From: Starkeya sp. ORNL1
GTDB lineage: Bacteria; Pseudomonadota; Alphaproteobacteria; Rhizobiales; Xanthobacteraceae
Assembly (NCBI RefSeq): GCF_012971745.1
Contig: NZ_CP048834.1
Location: 4,402,001-4,466,000 of the forward strand
DNA length: 64,000 nucleotides
Direction of reading: 5' to 3'
Position numbers and translations under genes: made by a program. Below the pieces are notes generated by a model. It saw only the letters and a program-made list of their open reading frames with translations. It searched no databases and was not told where the DNA came from. This document shows, piece by piece, positions 15,720 through 24,748 of this stretch (the first letter of the stretch is position 1; every line of letters starts with the position of its first letter).

Positions 15720-17657
15720 ATGTGGAGAGCCCCGATCCGGATGGTACTGGCGCTGCTCCTGATGCTCGGCGCCGGTTTGTGCGTGCCGTCCGTGCATGCC
15801 GCTACGCCGGACGTCTCGGGCGAGTCCGCGATCCTCGCCGATGCGGTGCGGGCCGGCGCCTTGCCGCCGATGGCGCAGCGCCTGCCGGTGCAGCCGCGGG
15901 TGATCGACCTCAAGGCCATGGGCCGCGAGCCCGGCCGCTATGGCGGCACGCTGCGGCTGCTGATGGGCGACCAGCGCGACATCCGCATGGTGACGCTCTA
16001 CGGCTATGCCCGTCTCATGGTGTTCGACCTCAACGGCAATCTGGTGCCCGACATATTGCGCGCCGTCGATGTCGAGGAAGGGCGCATCTTCACCTTGCAC
16101 CTGCGCGAGGGCCATCGCTGGTCGGACGGCGTGCCCTTCACCGCGGAGGATTTCCGCTACTGGTGGGAGGATGTCGCCAATAACGCGACCCTCAATCCCG
16201 GGGGCCCGCCGCGCGCGATGCTGGTCGGCAACCAGCCGCCGCGTTTCGAGGTGATCGACCCGCTCACCGTGCGCTACACATGGTCGATGCCCAATCCCGG
16301 GTTCCTGCCGGCGCTGGCGGCGGCGAATCCCTTCACCATCGCCATGCCGTTCCACTATCTGAAGCAGTTCCACGCGCGCTACGCCGACCCGGATGAACTC
16401 GCCAAGCTGGTCAAGCAGTTCCGGGTGAAGGACTGGAGCGCGCTGCACGACCGCAAGGCCCGCGCCTATCGTCCCGAGAACCCGAACCTGCCGACGCTGG
16501 GGCCGTGGCGGCCGCTGACCTATCCGCCGGCCGAGCTCTTCGTGTTCGAGCGCAATCCCTATTATCACCGGGTCGACGAGGCCGGGCGCCAACTGCCCTA
16601 TATCGACCGGGTCGCCATCTCGATCGGTACCTCCTCGCTGGTGCCCGCCAAGGTCGGGGCCGGCGGCGCCGACCTGCAGGCGCGCTATCTGCGTTTCGAC
16701 AGCTACACCTTCCTGAAGGCGGCCGAGGAGCGGCAGAATTATCGGGTGCGGCTGTGGGAGAATGGCGAGGGCGCCAATGTCGCCATCGTGCCGAACCTCA
16801 ATGTCGCCGATGACGGCTGGCGCGCCGTGCTGCGCGACGTGCGGGTGCGCCGCGCGCTTTCCGTCGCCATCAATCGGCGCGACATCAACCAGGTGATCTT
16901 CTTCGGCCTCGCCCATGAGGGCGCCAACACCGTCATTCCCGGCAGCCAGCTCTACGATTCCAAATATGACCAGGCCTGGGCGCAGTATGATCCGGCGCTC
17001 GCCAACCAGCTGCTCGACCAGGCGGGCCTCGACAAGCGCGACGCCGATGGCATCCGCCTGCTGCCCGACGGCCGGCGCGCCGAGATCACGGTGGAGACCG
17101 CCGGCGACAGCACCGAGGAATCCGATGCGCTGGAGCTGGTCGGCTATGACTGGAAGAAGATCGGCATCGCCATGTTCGCGCGGCCGACCCAGCGTGACAT
17201 ACTTCGCCGCGGCGCCATCGCCGGCAAGGTGATGATGTCGACCTGGAAGGGGCTCGACAATTCGATCCCCAGCCCGGACATGGAGCCGACCGAGCTGGCG
17301 CCGTCCAATTCGATGCAGTTCCAGTGGCCGCTCTGGGGCCAGTATGTCGATTCATCCGGCCAGGAAGGCGAGGCGCCGACCCTCCCCGAGGCCAAGGAAC
17401 TGGTCGATCTGCACCAGCAATGGCGGCACTCGACGGACGTCGACCAGCGCCGCGACATCTGGCGCCGCATGCTGGAGATCAATGCCGACCAGGTCTTCAC
17501 CATCGGCATCGTCAACCGCACCCGCCAGCCGGTGGTGGTGTCCAATCTGCTGCGCAACGTCCCGGAAACCGGGGTCTATGCGTTCGAGCCGGGCTCGTAT
17601 TTCGGCATCTATTTGCCGGATACGTTCTGGTTCGACGACACCGCACGGAAGGAGTGA
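15720..17657 (+). CDS. Family 5 ABC transporter substrate-binding protein (peptide/oligosaccharide type)
   Basis: This 645-residue exported protein has a signal peptide of about 28 residues (MWRAPIRMVLALLLMLGAG, cleavage near VHA-A). The SBP_bac_5 core is recognisable from LRLLMGDQRDIR, FTLHLREGHRWSDGVPFTAEDF and VRRALSVAINRRDIN. At about 640 residues it is longer than DppA/OppA (near 540) and fits the long-form group found with permeases carrying a large periplasmic insert. It delivers ligand to the two permeases downstream; the ligand cannot be predicted. It begins 8 bp after the ATPase gene and ends 3 bp before the first permease. Confidence 0.92.
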   Translation: MWRAPIRMVLALLLMLGAGLCVPSVHAATPDVSGESAILADAVRAGALPPMAQRLPVQPRVIDLKAMGREPGRYGGTLRLLMGDQRDIRMVTLYGYARLMVFDLNGNLVPDILRAVDVEEGRIFTLHLREGHRWSDGVPFTAEDFRYWWEDVANNATLNPGGPPRAMLVGNQPPRFEVIDPLTVRYTWSMPNPGFLPALAAANPFTIAMPFHYLKQFHARYADPDELAKLVKQFRVKDWSALHDRKARAYRPENPNLPTLGPWRPLTYPPAELFVFERNPYYHRVDEAGRQLPYIDRVAISIGTSSLVPAKVGAGGADLQARYLRFDSYTFLKAAEERQNYRVRLWENGEGANVAIVPNLNVADDGWRAVLRDVRVRRALSVAINRRDINQVIFFGLAHEGANTVIPGSQLYDSKYDQAWAQYDPALANQLLDQAGLDKRDADGIRLLPDGRRAEITVETAGDSTEESDALELVGYDWKKIGIAMFARPTQRDILRRGAIAGKVMMSTWKGLDNSIPSPDMEPTELAPSNSMQFQWPLWGQYVDSSGQEGEAPTLPEAKELVDLHQQWRHSTDVDQRRDIWRRMLEINADQVFTIGIVNRTRQPVVVSNLLRNVPETGVYAFEPGSYFGIYLPDTFWFDDTARKE

Positions 17658-17660
17658 GGC

Positions 17661-18659
17661 GTGCTGCGCTACATCACCCGGCGGATCGCCATCATGGTGC
17701 CGACGCTCCTCGTCGCCAGCGCGCTCATCTTCACGGTGATGCAGCTGCCGCCGAGCGACTATTTCGAGACCTATGTCGCCGAGATGGCGGCGCAGGGCGA
17801 GAAGGTCGACACCAGCCGCATCGAGTTCCTGCGCAAGGAATACGGCTTCGACCTGCCGCCGGTGCAGCGCTATTTCAAATGGATCACCGGCTTCTTCCAG
17901 GGCGATTTCGGCTATTCGTTCGAATACGAGATGCCGGTGCGCGAGATCGTCGGCGAGCGGCTCGGCCTCACCGTGCTGCTCTCGCTCTCCACCATATTGA
18001 TGACCTGGCTGATCGCCTTTCCGATCGGCATCTATTCCGCCACTCACCAATATAGCTGGGGCGACTACGGGCTGACCTTCCTCGGCCTGCTCGGCATCGC
18101 GGTGCCGCACTTTCTGCTGGCGCTGATCGTGATGTACTTCGCCAATGTCTGGTTCGGGCTATCGATCGGCGGCCTGATGGACCCGATGTATTTCGACCAG
18201 CCGATGAGCTGGGCGAAGGCACAGTCGATCCTGGCGCATCTGTGGATCCCGGTGCTGATCATCGGCGCCGGCGGCACCGGCACCATGGTGCGCGCCATAC
18301 GCGCCAACCTGCTCGAGGAATTACGTAAACAATACTACGTTACCGCAAAGGCCAAGGGTCTGTCGCGGCAGCGGGCGCTGGTGAAATATCCGCTGCGCAT
18401 GTCGCTGAACTTCTTCATCTCCGGCATCGGCGACGTGTTGCCGACCATCGTCTCCGGTTCGGAGCTGACCGCGGTGGTGCTGTCGCTGCAGACCACCGGC
18501 CCGCTGCTGCTGCGGGCGCTGCAAAGCCAGGACATGTATCTCGCCGGCTCGTTCCTGATGTTCCTGTCCTGCCTCACCGTGATCGGCGTGCTAATCTCGG
18601 ATATCGCGCTCGGCTTCCTCGATCCGCGCATCCGCTTCAGTGGTGGAGCCTCCAAATGA
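17661..18659 (+). CDS. ABC transporter permease (DppB/OppB type)
   Basis: The 332-residue protein has six predicted membrane helices, the first directly after the N-terminus (LRYITRRIAIMVPTLLVASA), as in DppB-like permeases. The EAA coupling loop is seen at RQYYVTAKAKGLSR-like residues 217-230 (read here as KQYYVTAKAKGLSR). The GTG start has a strong AAGGAG at 17649-17654. The stop overlaps the next permease start by 4 bp. It forms the membrane channel with the protein at 18656. Confidence 0.93.
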   Translation: MLRYITRRIAIMVPTLLVASALIFTVMQLPPSDYFETYVAEMAAQGEKVDTSRIEFLRKEYGFDLPPVQRYFKWITGFFQGDFGYSFEYEMPVREIVGERLGLTVLLSLSTILMTWLIAFPIGIYSATHQYSWGDYGLTFLGLLGIAVPHFLLALIVMYFANVWFGLSIGGLMDPMYFDQPMSWAKAQSILAHLWIPVLIIGAGGTGTMVRAIRANLLEELRKQYYVTAKAKGLSRQRALVKYPLRMSLNFFISGIGDVLPTIVSGSELTAVVLSLQTTGPLLLRALQSQDMYLAGSFLMFLSCLTVIGVLISDIALGFLDPRIRFSGGASK

Positions 18660-19837
18660 GCGCTCCCATCCCGCAGCTGGCCGGGCCCGAGCGGCTGCCG
18701 CACATCGTGGCGGAGGCCCCGTTCGACCCCTATACGGCGGAGGTGCTGACCGAGGCGCAGAAGCGGGTCTATCTTGCCTCGCAGCTGACCTTGATGTGGT
18801 GGAAGTTCAAGCGCCACCGCCTCGCGCTGTTCTCGGGCATCTTCCTGATGGTGCTCTACGCCTCGATCCTGATCTGCGAGTTCCTGGCGCCCTATGACTA
18901 CCAGGCCCGGCATACCGACTTCATCCGCTCGCCGCCGCAGGGGATCCATCTGTTCCATGACGGCGCGTTCGTCGGCCCCTTCACCTATGGGCTGAAATAC
19001 CAGCTCGACATGCAGAGCATGCGGCGCACCTTCTCGGAGGACCGCACGCAGGTCCACCCGGTGCGCTTCTTCTGCAAGGGCGACCCCTACATGTTCTGGG
19101 GGCTGATCCCCGGCAACCGGCATCTGATGTGCCCGAGCGAAGGCGGCACGCTGTTCCTGCTCGGCACCGACCGGCTGGGGCGCGACATGCTCTCGCGCAT
19201 CATCTATGGCGCGCGCATCTCGCTGACCATCGGCCTCATCGGTGTCGCCGTCAGCTTCACCCTCGGCATCATCATAGGCGGGCTCGCCGGCTATTATGGC
19301 GGTCTGTTCGACCTCGTGATGCAGCGCGTGATCGAGGTCATCCAGTCGCTGCCGCACATACCATTGTGGCTCGCTCTGTCGGCGATCATGCCGCCGACGT
19401 GGAGCCCGCTGCTGGTCTATTTCAGCATCACCATGATCCTCGGCCTGATGGACTGGACCGGGCTGGCGCGTGCCGTGCGCTCCAAGCTGTTGTCGTTGCG
19501 CGAAGACGATTACGTCGTCGCCGCCCAGCTGATGGGCGCGAAGACGCCGCGCATCGTGTTCCGCCATCTGGTGCCGGGCTTCCTCAGCCATCTGATCGCC
19601 TCGGCGACCATCACCATCCCCACCATGATCCTCGGCGAGACCGCCTTGAGCTTCCTCGGCCTCGGCCTGCGGCCCCCCATCACCAGCTGGGGCGTGATGT
19701 TGAACGAGGCGCAGAACATCAATATCGTGGTGTTCTATCCATGGCTCATCCTGCCGGTGGTGCCCGTCATCGCCGTCATCCTCGCCTTCAATTTCCTTGG
19801 CGACGGCCTGCGCGATGCTGCCGACCCCTATCACTGA
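18656..19837 (+). CDS. ABC transporter permease (DppC/OppC type, long periplasmic insert)
   Basis: The 393-residue protein has a cytosolic N-terminus, a first helix near residue 55 and five helices in the C-terminal permease domain. The EAA loop (DYVVAAQLMGAKTPRI) and the terminal FNFLGDGLRDAADPYH stretch are typical of DppC-like proteins. Between helix 1 and the core is an insert of about 90 residues including VRFFCKGDPYMFWGLIPG and LLGTDRLGRDMLSRI, larger than in DppC but seen in the long-form systems that pair with about 640-residue binding proteins. It overlaps the preceding permease by 4 bp, so subunit synthesis is coupled. Confidence 0.93.
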   Translation: MSAPIPQLAGPERLPHIVAEAPFDPYTAEVLTEAQKRVYLASQLTLMWWKFKRHRLALFSGIFLMVLYASILICEFLAPYDYQARHTDFIRSPPQGIHLFHDGAFVGPFTYGLKYQLDMQSMRRTFSEDRTQVHPVRFFCKGDPYMFWGLIPGNRHLMCPSEGGTLFLLGTDRLGRDMLSRIIYGARISLTIGLIGVAVSFTLGIIIGGLAGYYGGLFDLVMQRVIEVIQSLPHIPLWLALSAIMPPTWSPLLVYFSITMILGLMDWTGLARAVRSKLLSLREDDYVVAAQLMGAKTPRIVFRHLVPGFLSHLIASATITIPTMILGETALSFLGLGLRPPITSWGVMLNEAQNINIVVFYPWLILPVVPVIAVILAFNFLGDGLRDAADPYH

Positions 19838-19850
19838 CGAGTAACACTGC

Positions 19851-20348
19851 GTGTCCGGCCTTTCCCGCCTCGAGAAGACGCTGTTCCGCCTCGAGGCGCA
19901 GCGTGCGTGCCTTGCCTGGGCCTTTGCCGAGATCGCGGATCGCCCCGGTTTCGTGCTTGAGCTCGGCCTCGGCCTGGGGCGCACCTATGACCATCTGCGC
20001 CGGCATTTGCCGGGGCGCGATATCCTGGTCTTCGACCGGGTGAATGTCGCCCATGCGGACTGCCAGCCTACGGCCGACCAGCTGGTGCTGGGCGAGATCG
20101 AGGAGACGCTGCCGGCGCTGCACGGCAGGATCGCCGGCAAGGTGGTGCTGGCCAATTCCGATCTCGGCTCGTTCGACCGCGAATCCAACCTTGCGGTGGC
20201 GGCGATGTCGGCTCGGCTACTGCCGCCGGTGATGGCGGCCGGCGGCATTATCATGTCCGACCTGCCGCTCGAACTCGACGGCTTCACCGAGGTGCCGCTG
20301 CCGGCCGGTGCCCGCGAGGGCCGCTATTATCTCTATCGGCGGAATTAG
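19851..20348 (+). CDS. Small class I SAM-dependent methyltransferase-like protein
   Basis: The 165-residue protein has a Rossmann-type SAM motif (FVLELGLGLGRTYDHLR, near residue 37), the acidic second strand (DILVFDRVN) and later motifs (VVLANSDLGSFD; AGGIIMSDLPL). It lacks extra substrate domains. The GTG start lies 13 bp after the permease gene, and the last 4 bp overlap the convergent glycosyltransferase-deacetylase gene. Its place at the end of the peptide-importer operon, facing a glycan operon, gives two possible contexts; the methyl acceptor is unknown. Confidence 0.75.
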   Translation: MSGLSRLEKTLFRLEAQRACLAWAFAEIADRPGFVLELGLGLGRTYDHLRRHLPGRDILVFDRVNVAHADCQPTADQLVLGEIEETLPALHGRIAGKVVLANSDLGSFDRESNLAVAAMSARLLPPVMAAGGIIMSDLPLELDGFTEVPLPAGAREGRYYLYRRN

Positions 20349-22300
20349 GCCGGGACCGGGACGGCGAACACCTCGCGCGCGGCCACGAACCGCGCGCTGC
20401 CTGAGCCCGCCAGGCGCTCGAACACCTCGTCGAGGAAGCGGTCGATCCAGCCATCATGCACCAGATGGTGGGTGAGGATGCCGATCGGTTCCAGCGTACC
20501 GGCGGGGGTGGCGAGTTCCTCGTCGATGAGCCGCGCCAGCAAATGAAGCAGCTTCGCCTCGTCCTTCAGCCCGCCGCCGGTCTTCCAGGCGATCGGGTCC
20601 CAATGGCTGTTGATGGTGACGAGGCCGGCGGGGGCGCGCTCCGGGCTGCGGCGCTCATGGGTCGAGAGCCCGCTATAGCCGAGCTCTGGCAATGCTGCAG
20701 CAAAGCCAGGATCGATGCGGTTCCAGGGCGGCACGAACACCGGCAAGGCGCGCTCGCCGAAGATCTCGCCGATCCGTGACAGGCCGCGCGTGGCGTCGCC
20801 TTGCTTGTCTGGCGCGGGCCGGTCGACACCGAATTCCGAGGCCCGCGCGCCGGCTGGCGCATGGTTGCGATGAGCCCAGCCATGCACCAGCACGTCGACC
20901 GTCGGGTGGTCGGCGAGCCAGGCGGCGAGTTGCGGTGTCCCCCGCGCCGGAATGACCGCGAGCGCCGCCGGCACGCCCCAGCGCCGGGCGCGGGCGAGAT
21001 AGGCGTCGAGGGCCGGGGTCGGCTCGATGGCGTCGTCGTCACGCAGCCAGAAATCGATGGTGCGACCTGAGGTGCGCGCCCGCACAAGCACGGCATCGAG
21101 TGCCCGCCAGGCTTCCGCGCGTGCGGCGGCGTTGTCGGCCGCAGCCGCAACCCGTTCCGCGGTGCGCTTCGCACCGCCGGCGCGGATCGCCGACCAGTCC
21201 GGGCGCGGCGCGGCGGTCAGGCCGGCGGCCTCGCGCGCCAAAGCGGCGCCGTCGAGTCCGTCGGTTTCCAGCACGCGGGCCAGCCCGCGCCGGGCGAGTT
21301 CGCCGGCGCGGATGGTCTGCTCCAGCTCATTTCCGGCGGCGAACGGTACCAGAATGGCGCGCGCATGCGCGGCGGCCAGGTCGAGCACCGTATTGTAGCC
21401 GGCCTGGCTGATGGAAAGTGCGGAACGGCCCAGCAGCGCCGGGAAGTCCGGCCGGGCGCGTTCGACCATCATGTGCGGTGGGGCCGCGGCCTCGAGCGTA
21501 TCGAAGTCCGTAGCGGGTACGCCGTGGCCGACCAGCAGCCGCCACCGATGCGTGGTGACGAGCCGGGCGGCTTCGATCGCGGCGCGGCACAGCGGCAGGC
21601 TCGCCGCCGAGCCGCCGCCGGAGACGACGATCTCGTCCTGGCCGTCTGAGCCGACGGCCGCCACGGCCGCCTCGCCGTCATGGACATAGCCGGTCTCGAT
21701 CAGCCGCCGCTCCAGGGCGGGGGGCGTCGGCCAGGAGGCGCTGAGCGGCACCACCGAGGTGTCGCCATGGAACAGCACGCCGTCGAACGATCGGGCGAGG
21801 CGCTCCAGCGCCTGGTCCGCCCGTTCCGGACGCGACGGCGGGTTCAGCACGTCGCGGATCGAGCACAGGATAGTCGGGCGCGGATCGCTCGCCTTGGCGC
21901 GCTCCAGCAGCGCGTCGAACTCGCCGGCCATGGCGCGGCGGCCGAACGGATAAAGCTCGACGATCAGCGCATCCGGGCGGATCGCCTCGAACGCCGCCAG
22001 CAATTCCTCGCCCCGCCGCGCCAGATAGGCGGCGTCCGCCACCGTGCCGTCGCTGGCGAGCAGGGTGCTGAAATCGGTGCCGACGCAATGCACGCTGGGC
22101 AATTGCACCAGCTCGCAGCTGCCGAGCCGTGCGGTCGGCACCGGCCGTCCTCCGGAGACGATGGTGACCTGCCAGCCTTCCGCGACCAAAGCGCGGCCGA
22201 CCGCGGCCATGCGGGCAAGGTGGCCGACACCGAGCAGGTGCGTCACCACGATCATGGCGCGCTTTGGCGTCATATTCGGAGGTGTCTGCGGGTCGCTCAT
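20345..22300 (-). CDS. Bifunctional protein: MurG-like glycosyltransferase fused to polysaccharide deacetylase
   Basis: This 651-residue fusion has an N-terminal GT-B domain (about residues 12-385) with VTHLLGVGHLARMAAVGRAL as acceptor-side loop, an EIVVSGGGSAAS hinge and a donor-site SISQAGYNTVLDL motif, like MurG and other GT28 enzymes. A C-terminal NodB-like deacetylase follows (about 405-651) with the metal Asp pair in WLRDDDA, HGWAHRNH (HxxxH) and the PPWNRID motif. One polypeptide could therefore add a HexNAc residue and deacetylate the glycan. It is last in a four-gene operon on this strand, overlapping the GT4 gene by 4 bp, and ends 4 bp inside the convergent methyltransferase gene. 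Confidence 0.87.
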   Translation of the reverse strand: MSDPQTPPNMTPKRAMIVVTHLLGVGHLARMAAVGRALVAEGWQVTIVSGGRPVPTARLGSCELVQLPSVHCVGTDFSTLLASDGTVADAAYLARRGEELLAAFEAIRPDALIVELYPFGRRAMAGEFDALLERAKASDPRPTILCSIRDVLNPPSRPERADQALERLARSFDGVLFHGDTSVVPLSASWPTPPALERRLIETGYVHDGEAAVAAVGSDGQDEIVVSGGGSAASLPLCRAAIEAARLVTTHRWRLLVGHGVPATDFDTLEAAAPPHMMVERARPDFPALLGRSALSISQAGYNTVLDLAAAHARAILVPFAAGNELEQTIRAGELARRGLARVLETDGLDGAALAREAAGLTAAPRPDWSAIRAGGAKRTAERVAAAADNAAARAEAWRALDAVLVRARTSGRTIDFWLRDDDAIEPTPALDAYLARARRWGVPAALAVIPARGTPQLAAWLADHPTVDVLVHGWAHRNHAPAGARASEFGVDRPAPDKQGDATRGLSRIGEIFGERALPVFVPPWNRIDPGFAAALPELGYSGLSTHERRSPERAPAGLVTINSHWDPIAWKTGGGLKDEAKLLHLLARLIDEELATPAGTLEPIGILTHHLVHDGWIDRFLDEVFERLAGSGSARFVAAREVFAVPVPA

Positions 22301-23412
22301 GCTGCTGGCCTCGGTATGCCGGCGGTGTCCAGTGCCGCTTCCAATGTGCGCTGCGCCGCCTCGATGGTCCGCTCCTCGCTGGCGAAGCGCCAGGCCGCGT
22401 GAGCGTAGCGCGTGCGCAGCGACTCATCATCGGCGAGTCGGCGGATCGCGCCGGCATAGGCGTCGATATCGCCGCGCGGCGCCAGTATGCCGGTCTCGCC
22501 ATCGCGAATCACGTCGGGCACGCCGCCATTGTCGCCGGCGATGCAGGGCAGGCCGTGCGCCTGCGCTTCCAGATACACCGCGCCATAGGCCTCGCCGACG
22601 CCCGGCCAGACGAAGAGATCGGCATCGCGGTAGAAGCGGGCGAGCAGGGTGCGATCCTCGATCATGCCGTGGAATTTCACCTGATCGCCGAGCGGCGCGA
22701 AGGCGGCGTGTACCTCCTCGCGTGTCGGGCCGTCGCCGATCATGTCGAGCCGAAACGGCCGGCCGAGCCGGGCGAGGGCCTCGGCAAGCTGGTGGTGGGA
22801 CGCTAGCTTGTTGCCCGGACGCATCATCGCCACGTTGACCAGCCGAAGTTCACCTTCCCGTCGGGGCGCCGGCGGCCCGGCCAGCGGCCAGTCGGCGAGG
22901 TCGAAGAACGGCTTGAGGTCGGCTATGCGCTGACCGGCGGGCTTGAAGCGTTCGACCATCTCGCGGTCGCGCGTCGTCAGATTGAGCACGAGGTCGGCGG
23001 CGTCTATGGCGCGCTCCGCCAGTTCGTGGCCCCGCGCGAACGGGCCCTCGCTGCGGCGTGGCGACCGGGTCGCCTCGGCCGCCACATAGGACACGCCGAG
23101 CTGTGCCGCCAGGCGTGGGCCGATCAGGTCGGGCGCCTTGTAATAGAGGTGATAGGTGAAGACGCAGGCGATCTGCCCGCTCGTGGCCGCCTGCTCGCCG
23201 AGGATGCGGTGCAACTCTATCTCGGCAGCGTCTTCCAACTCCTGCCAGCGCTCGGCGGAAGGTTCTTTCGTGCGGGTGGAGAGCTTTGAGGCCAACTCGA
23301 CCTGATAGCCGACACGGCCGAGCAGCCGGAAGAACAGGCGCGCCATGGCCCGGTCGCCGGACGGCAAGGGATGGTCGGGCGCCTTCATCGGCGCCAGGAA
23401 AAGGCAACGCAT
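22297..23412 (-). CDS. GT4-family glycosyltransferase
   Basis: This 371-residue GT-B enzyme has an N-terminal domain starting MRCLFLAPMKAPDHPLPSGDR and a C-terminal donor domain with RLVNVAMMRPGNKLASHH, RLDMIGDGP and the EX7E-type motif in GEAYGAVYLEAQAHGLPCIA, followed by GGVPDVIRDGETG. These are hallmarks of family 4 retaining transferases that build exopolysaccharide or LPS. The donor sugar cannot be assigned. It is coupled to its neighbours: 3 bp after the upstream GT4 gene and 4-bp overlap with the fusion gene downstream. Confidence 0.9.
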   Translation of the reverse strand: MRCLFLAPMKAPDHPLPSGDRAMARLFFRLLGRVGYQVELASKLSTRTKEPSAERWQELEDAAEIELHRILGEQAATSGQIACVFTYHLYYKAPDLIGPRLAAQLGVSYVAAEATRSPRRSEGPFARGHELAERAIDAADLVLNLTTRDREMVERFKPAGQRIADLKPFFDLADWPLAGPPAPRREGELRLVNVAMMRPGNKLASHHQLAEALARLGRPFRLDMIGDGPTREEVHAAFAPLGDQVKFHGMIEDRTLLARFYRDADLFVWPGVGEAYGAVYLEAQAHGLPCIAGDNGGVPDVIRDGETGILAPRGDIDAYAGAIRRLADDESLRTRYAHAAWRFASEERTIEAAQRTLEAALDTAGIPRPAA

Positions 23413-23415
23413 GGC

Positions 23416-24747
23416 TCAGGCCTCGCCGGCCTCGGCAACCGCGGCGATCGGCCGTTCCTCGCGCGTCGGCGCACGAACCGTGCGCGCCTCGGCCGCGGCA
23501 CCGCCGGTCAGCAGCCCGGCGAGACGGTCGATGCCGGCCTCGAACGAGAAGCCCGACCGGACGCGCTCATAGGCCGCCGCCCCAAGCCTTGCCCGGCGCG
23601 CCGGGTCGGCGATCAGCGTGGCAAGGCTGTCCGCCAACGCGGCCACATCGCGCGGCTCCACCAGCAGGCCATTCGTGTCGTGCTCAATGAATTCCGGTAC
23701 CCCGGCAAAGCGGGTCGACACCACCGGCAAGGCCTGCGTCGCCGCCTCCATGATGACATTGGGCAGGCCGTCGCGGTCGCCGTCCGCGCCCTGCCGGCTC
23801 GGCAGCACGAACAGCTCCGCTGCACGCAGCGCCTCGATCACCTTGCCCTGCGGCAGGCTCCCGCGCCATTCGATGCGGTTGGTGAGGCCGAGGCGCTCGG
23901 CCTGCGCCTTCAGGGCCGGCAGCCGCTCGCCGCCGCCAATGTGGGTGAAATGCCAGTTCAGATGCGCCGGCAGGCGGGCGAGGGCGTCGATGAGATCGTC
24001 GAAGCCCTTCTTCTCCACCGCACGGCCGACCGCGACGATGCGCACCGGCCGAGCCGGATCGCTGCCGTCGCGCGCCTCGGGCAGCGGCGGCGGGGGAAAT
24101 CGGCCGAGATCGAGGCCGTGGTAGATCAGCGCGATGCGGCTGCCGTCGACCGGCGCGGTGACGCGCCTGAGCTCGGCGAGACCGTCTGCGGTGCAGGTGG
24201 TGCCCCAGCCGGCATCCGCGATCTTCTCGTGATGCTCCCAGGCCGGCGTGGTCCAGATGTCCTTGGCATGGGCGGAGAACGAGAAGCTGCGGCCGGTCAG
24301 CAGCGAAGCGTAGCGGGTGACGGAGCCCGGCGTGTGCAGGAAATGCACATGCATGTGCCGGATCGCCGGGTCGATCTCGCGCGCCAGCACGAAGGCCTGG
24401 CCGAGGCGGCGCAGCCGGTTCGGCGTCGGGTCGCGCCCGAGGTCACGCGCGAACACCTTCAGCGCCGGCCACCAATCCAGCCGTCTGAGGGCATGGACCA
24501 TGCCGCGCCACACCCGGCGGGGATCGTCGTGCAGATATTCCGGCAGATAGAACAGCCGCGCCGTGATCGCCTCGTGCATCGGGTGCACGTGGCGATCGGT
24601 CGGCCGGCGCAGCGACCAGATGTCGAACTGGAAGCCGCGGCGCTCCAGTTCCAGTATCTCCTGCGCGATGAAGGTCTCCGACAGCCGCGGATAGCCCTTC
24701 AATACGATGGCGATGCGTGCCGGAATGCCTGAGGGGTCCGCGGGCAC
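23416..24747 (-). CDS. GT4-family glycosyltransferase (exopolysaccharide type)
   Basis: This 443-residue enzyme begins with KGYPRLSETFIAQEILEL, the loop typical of AmsK/ExoL-like transferases. The C-terminal donor domain shows IVAVGRAVEKKGFDDLIDA, HFTHIGGGE and the acidic motif DGLPNVIMEAATQALPVVS with the following GVPEFIEHDTNG. The last 35 residues are low complexity. The GTG start at 24747 lies one nucleotide after the preceding gene's stop. It acts in the cytosol on a lipid-linked glycan; the exact linkage is unknown. Confidence 0.9.
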   Translation of the reverse strand: MPADPSGIPARIAIVLKGYPRLSETFIAQEILELERRGFQFDIWSLRRPTDRHVHPMHEAITARLFYLPEYLHDDPRRVWRGMVHALRRLDWWPALKVFARDLGRDPTPNRLRRLGQAFVLAREIDPAIRHMHVHFLHTPGSVTRYASLLTGRSFSFSAHAKDIWTTPAWEHHEKIADAGWGTTCTADGLAELRRVTAPVDGSRIALIYHGLDLGRFPPPPLPEARDGSDPARPVRIVAVGRAVEKKGFDDLIDALARLPAHLNWHFTHIGGGERLPALKAQAERLGLTNRIEWRGSLPQGKVIEALRAAELFVLPSRQGADGDRDGLPNVIMEAATQALPVVSTRFAGVPEFIEHDTNGLLVEPRDVAALADSLATLIADPARRARLGAAAYERVRSGFSFEAGIDRLAGLLTGGAAAEARTVRAPTREERPIAAVAEAGEA

Positions 24748-24748
24748 T

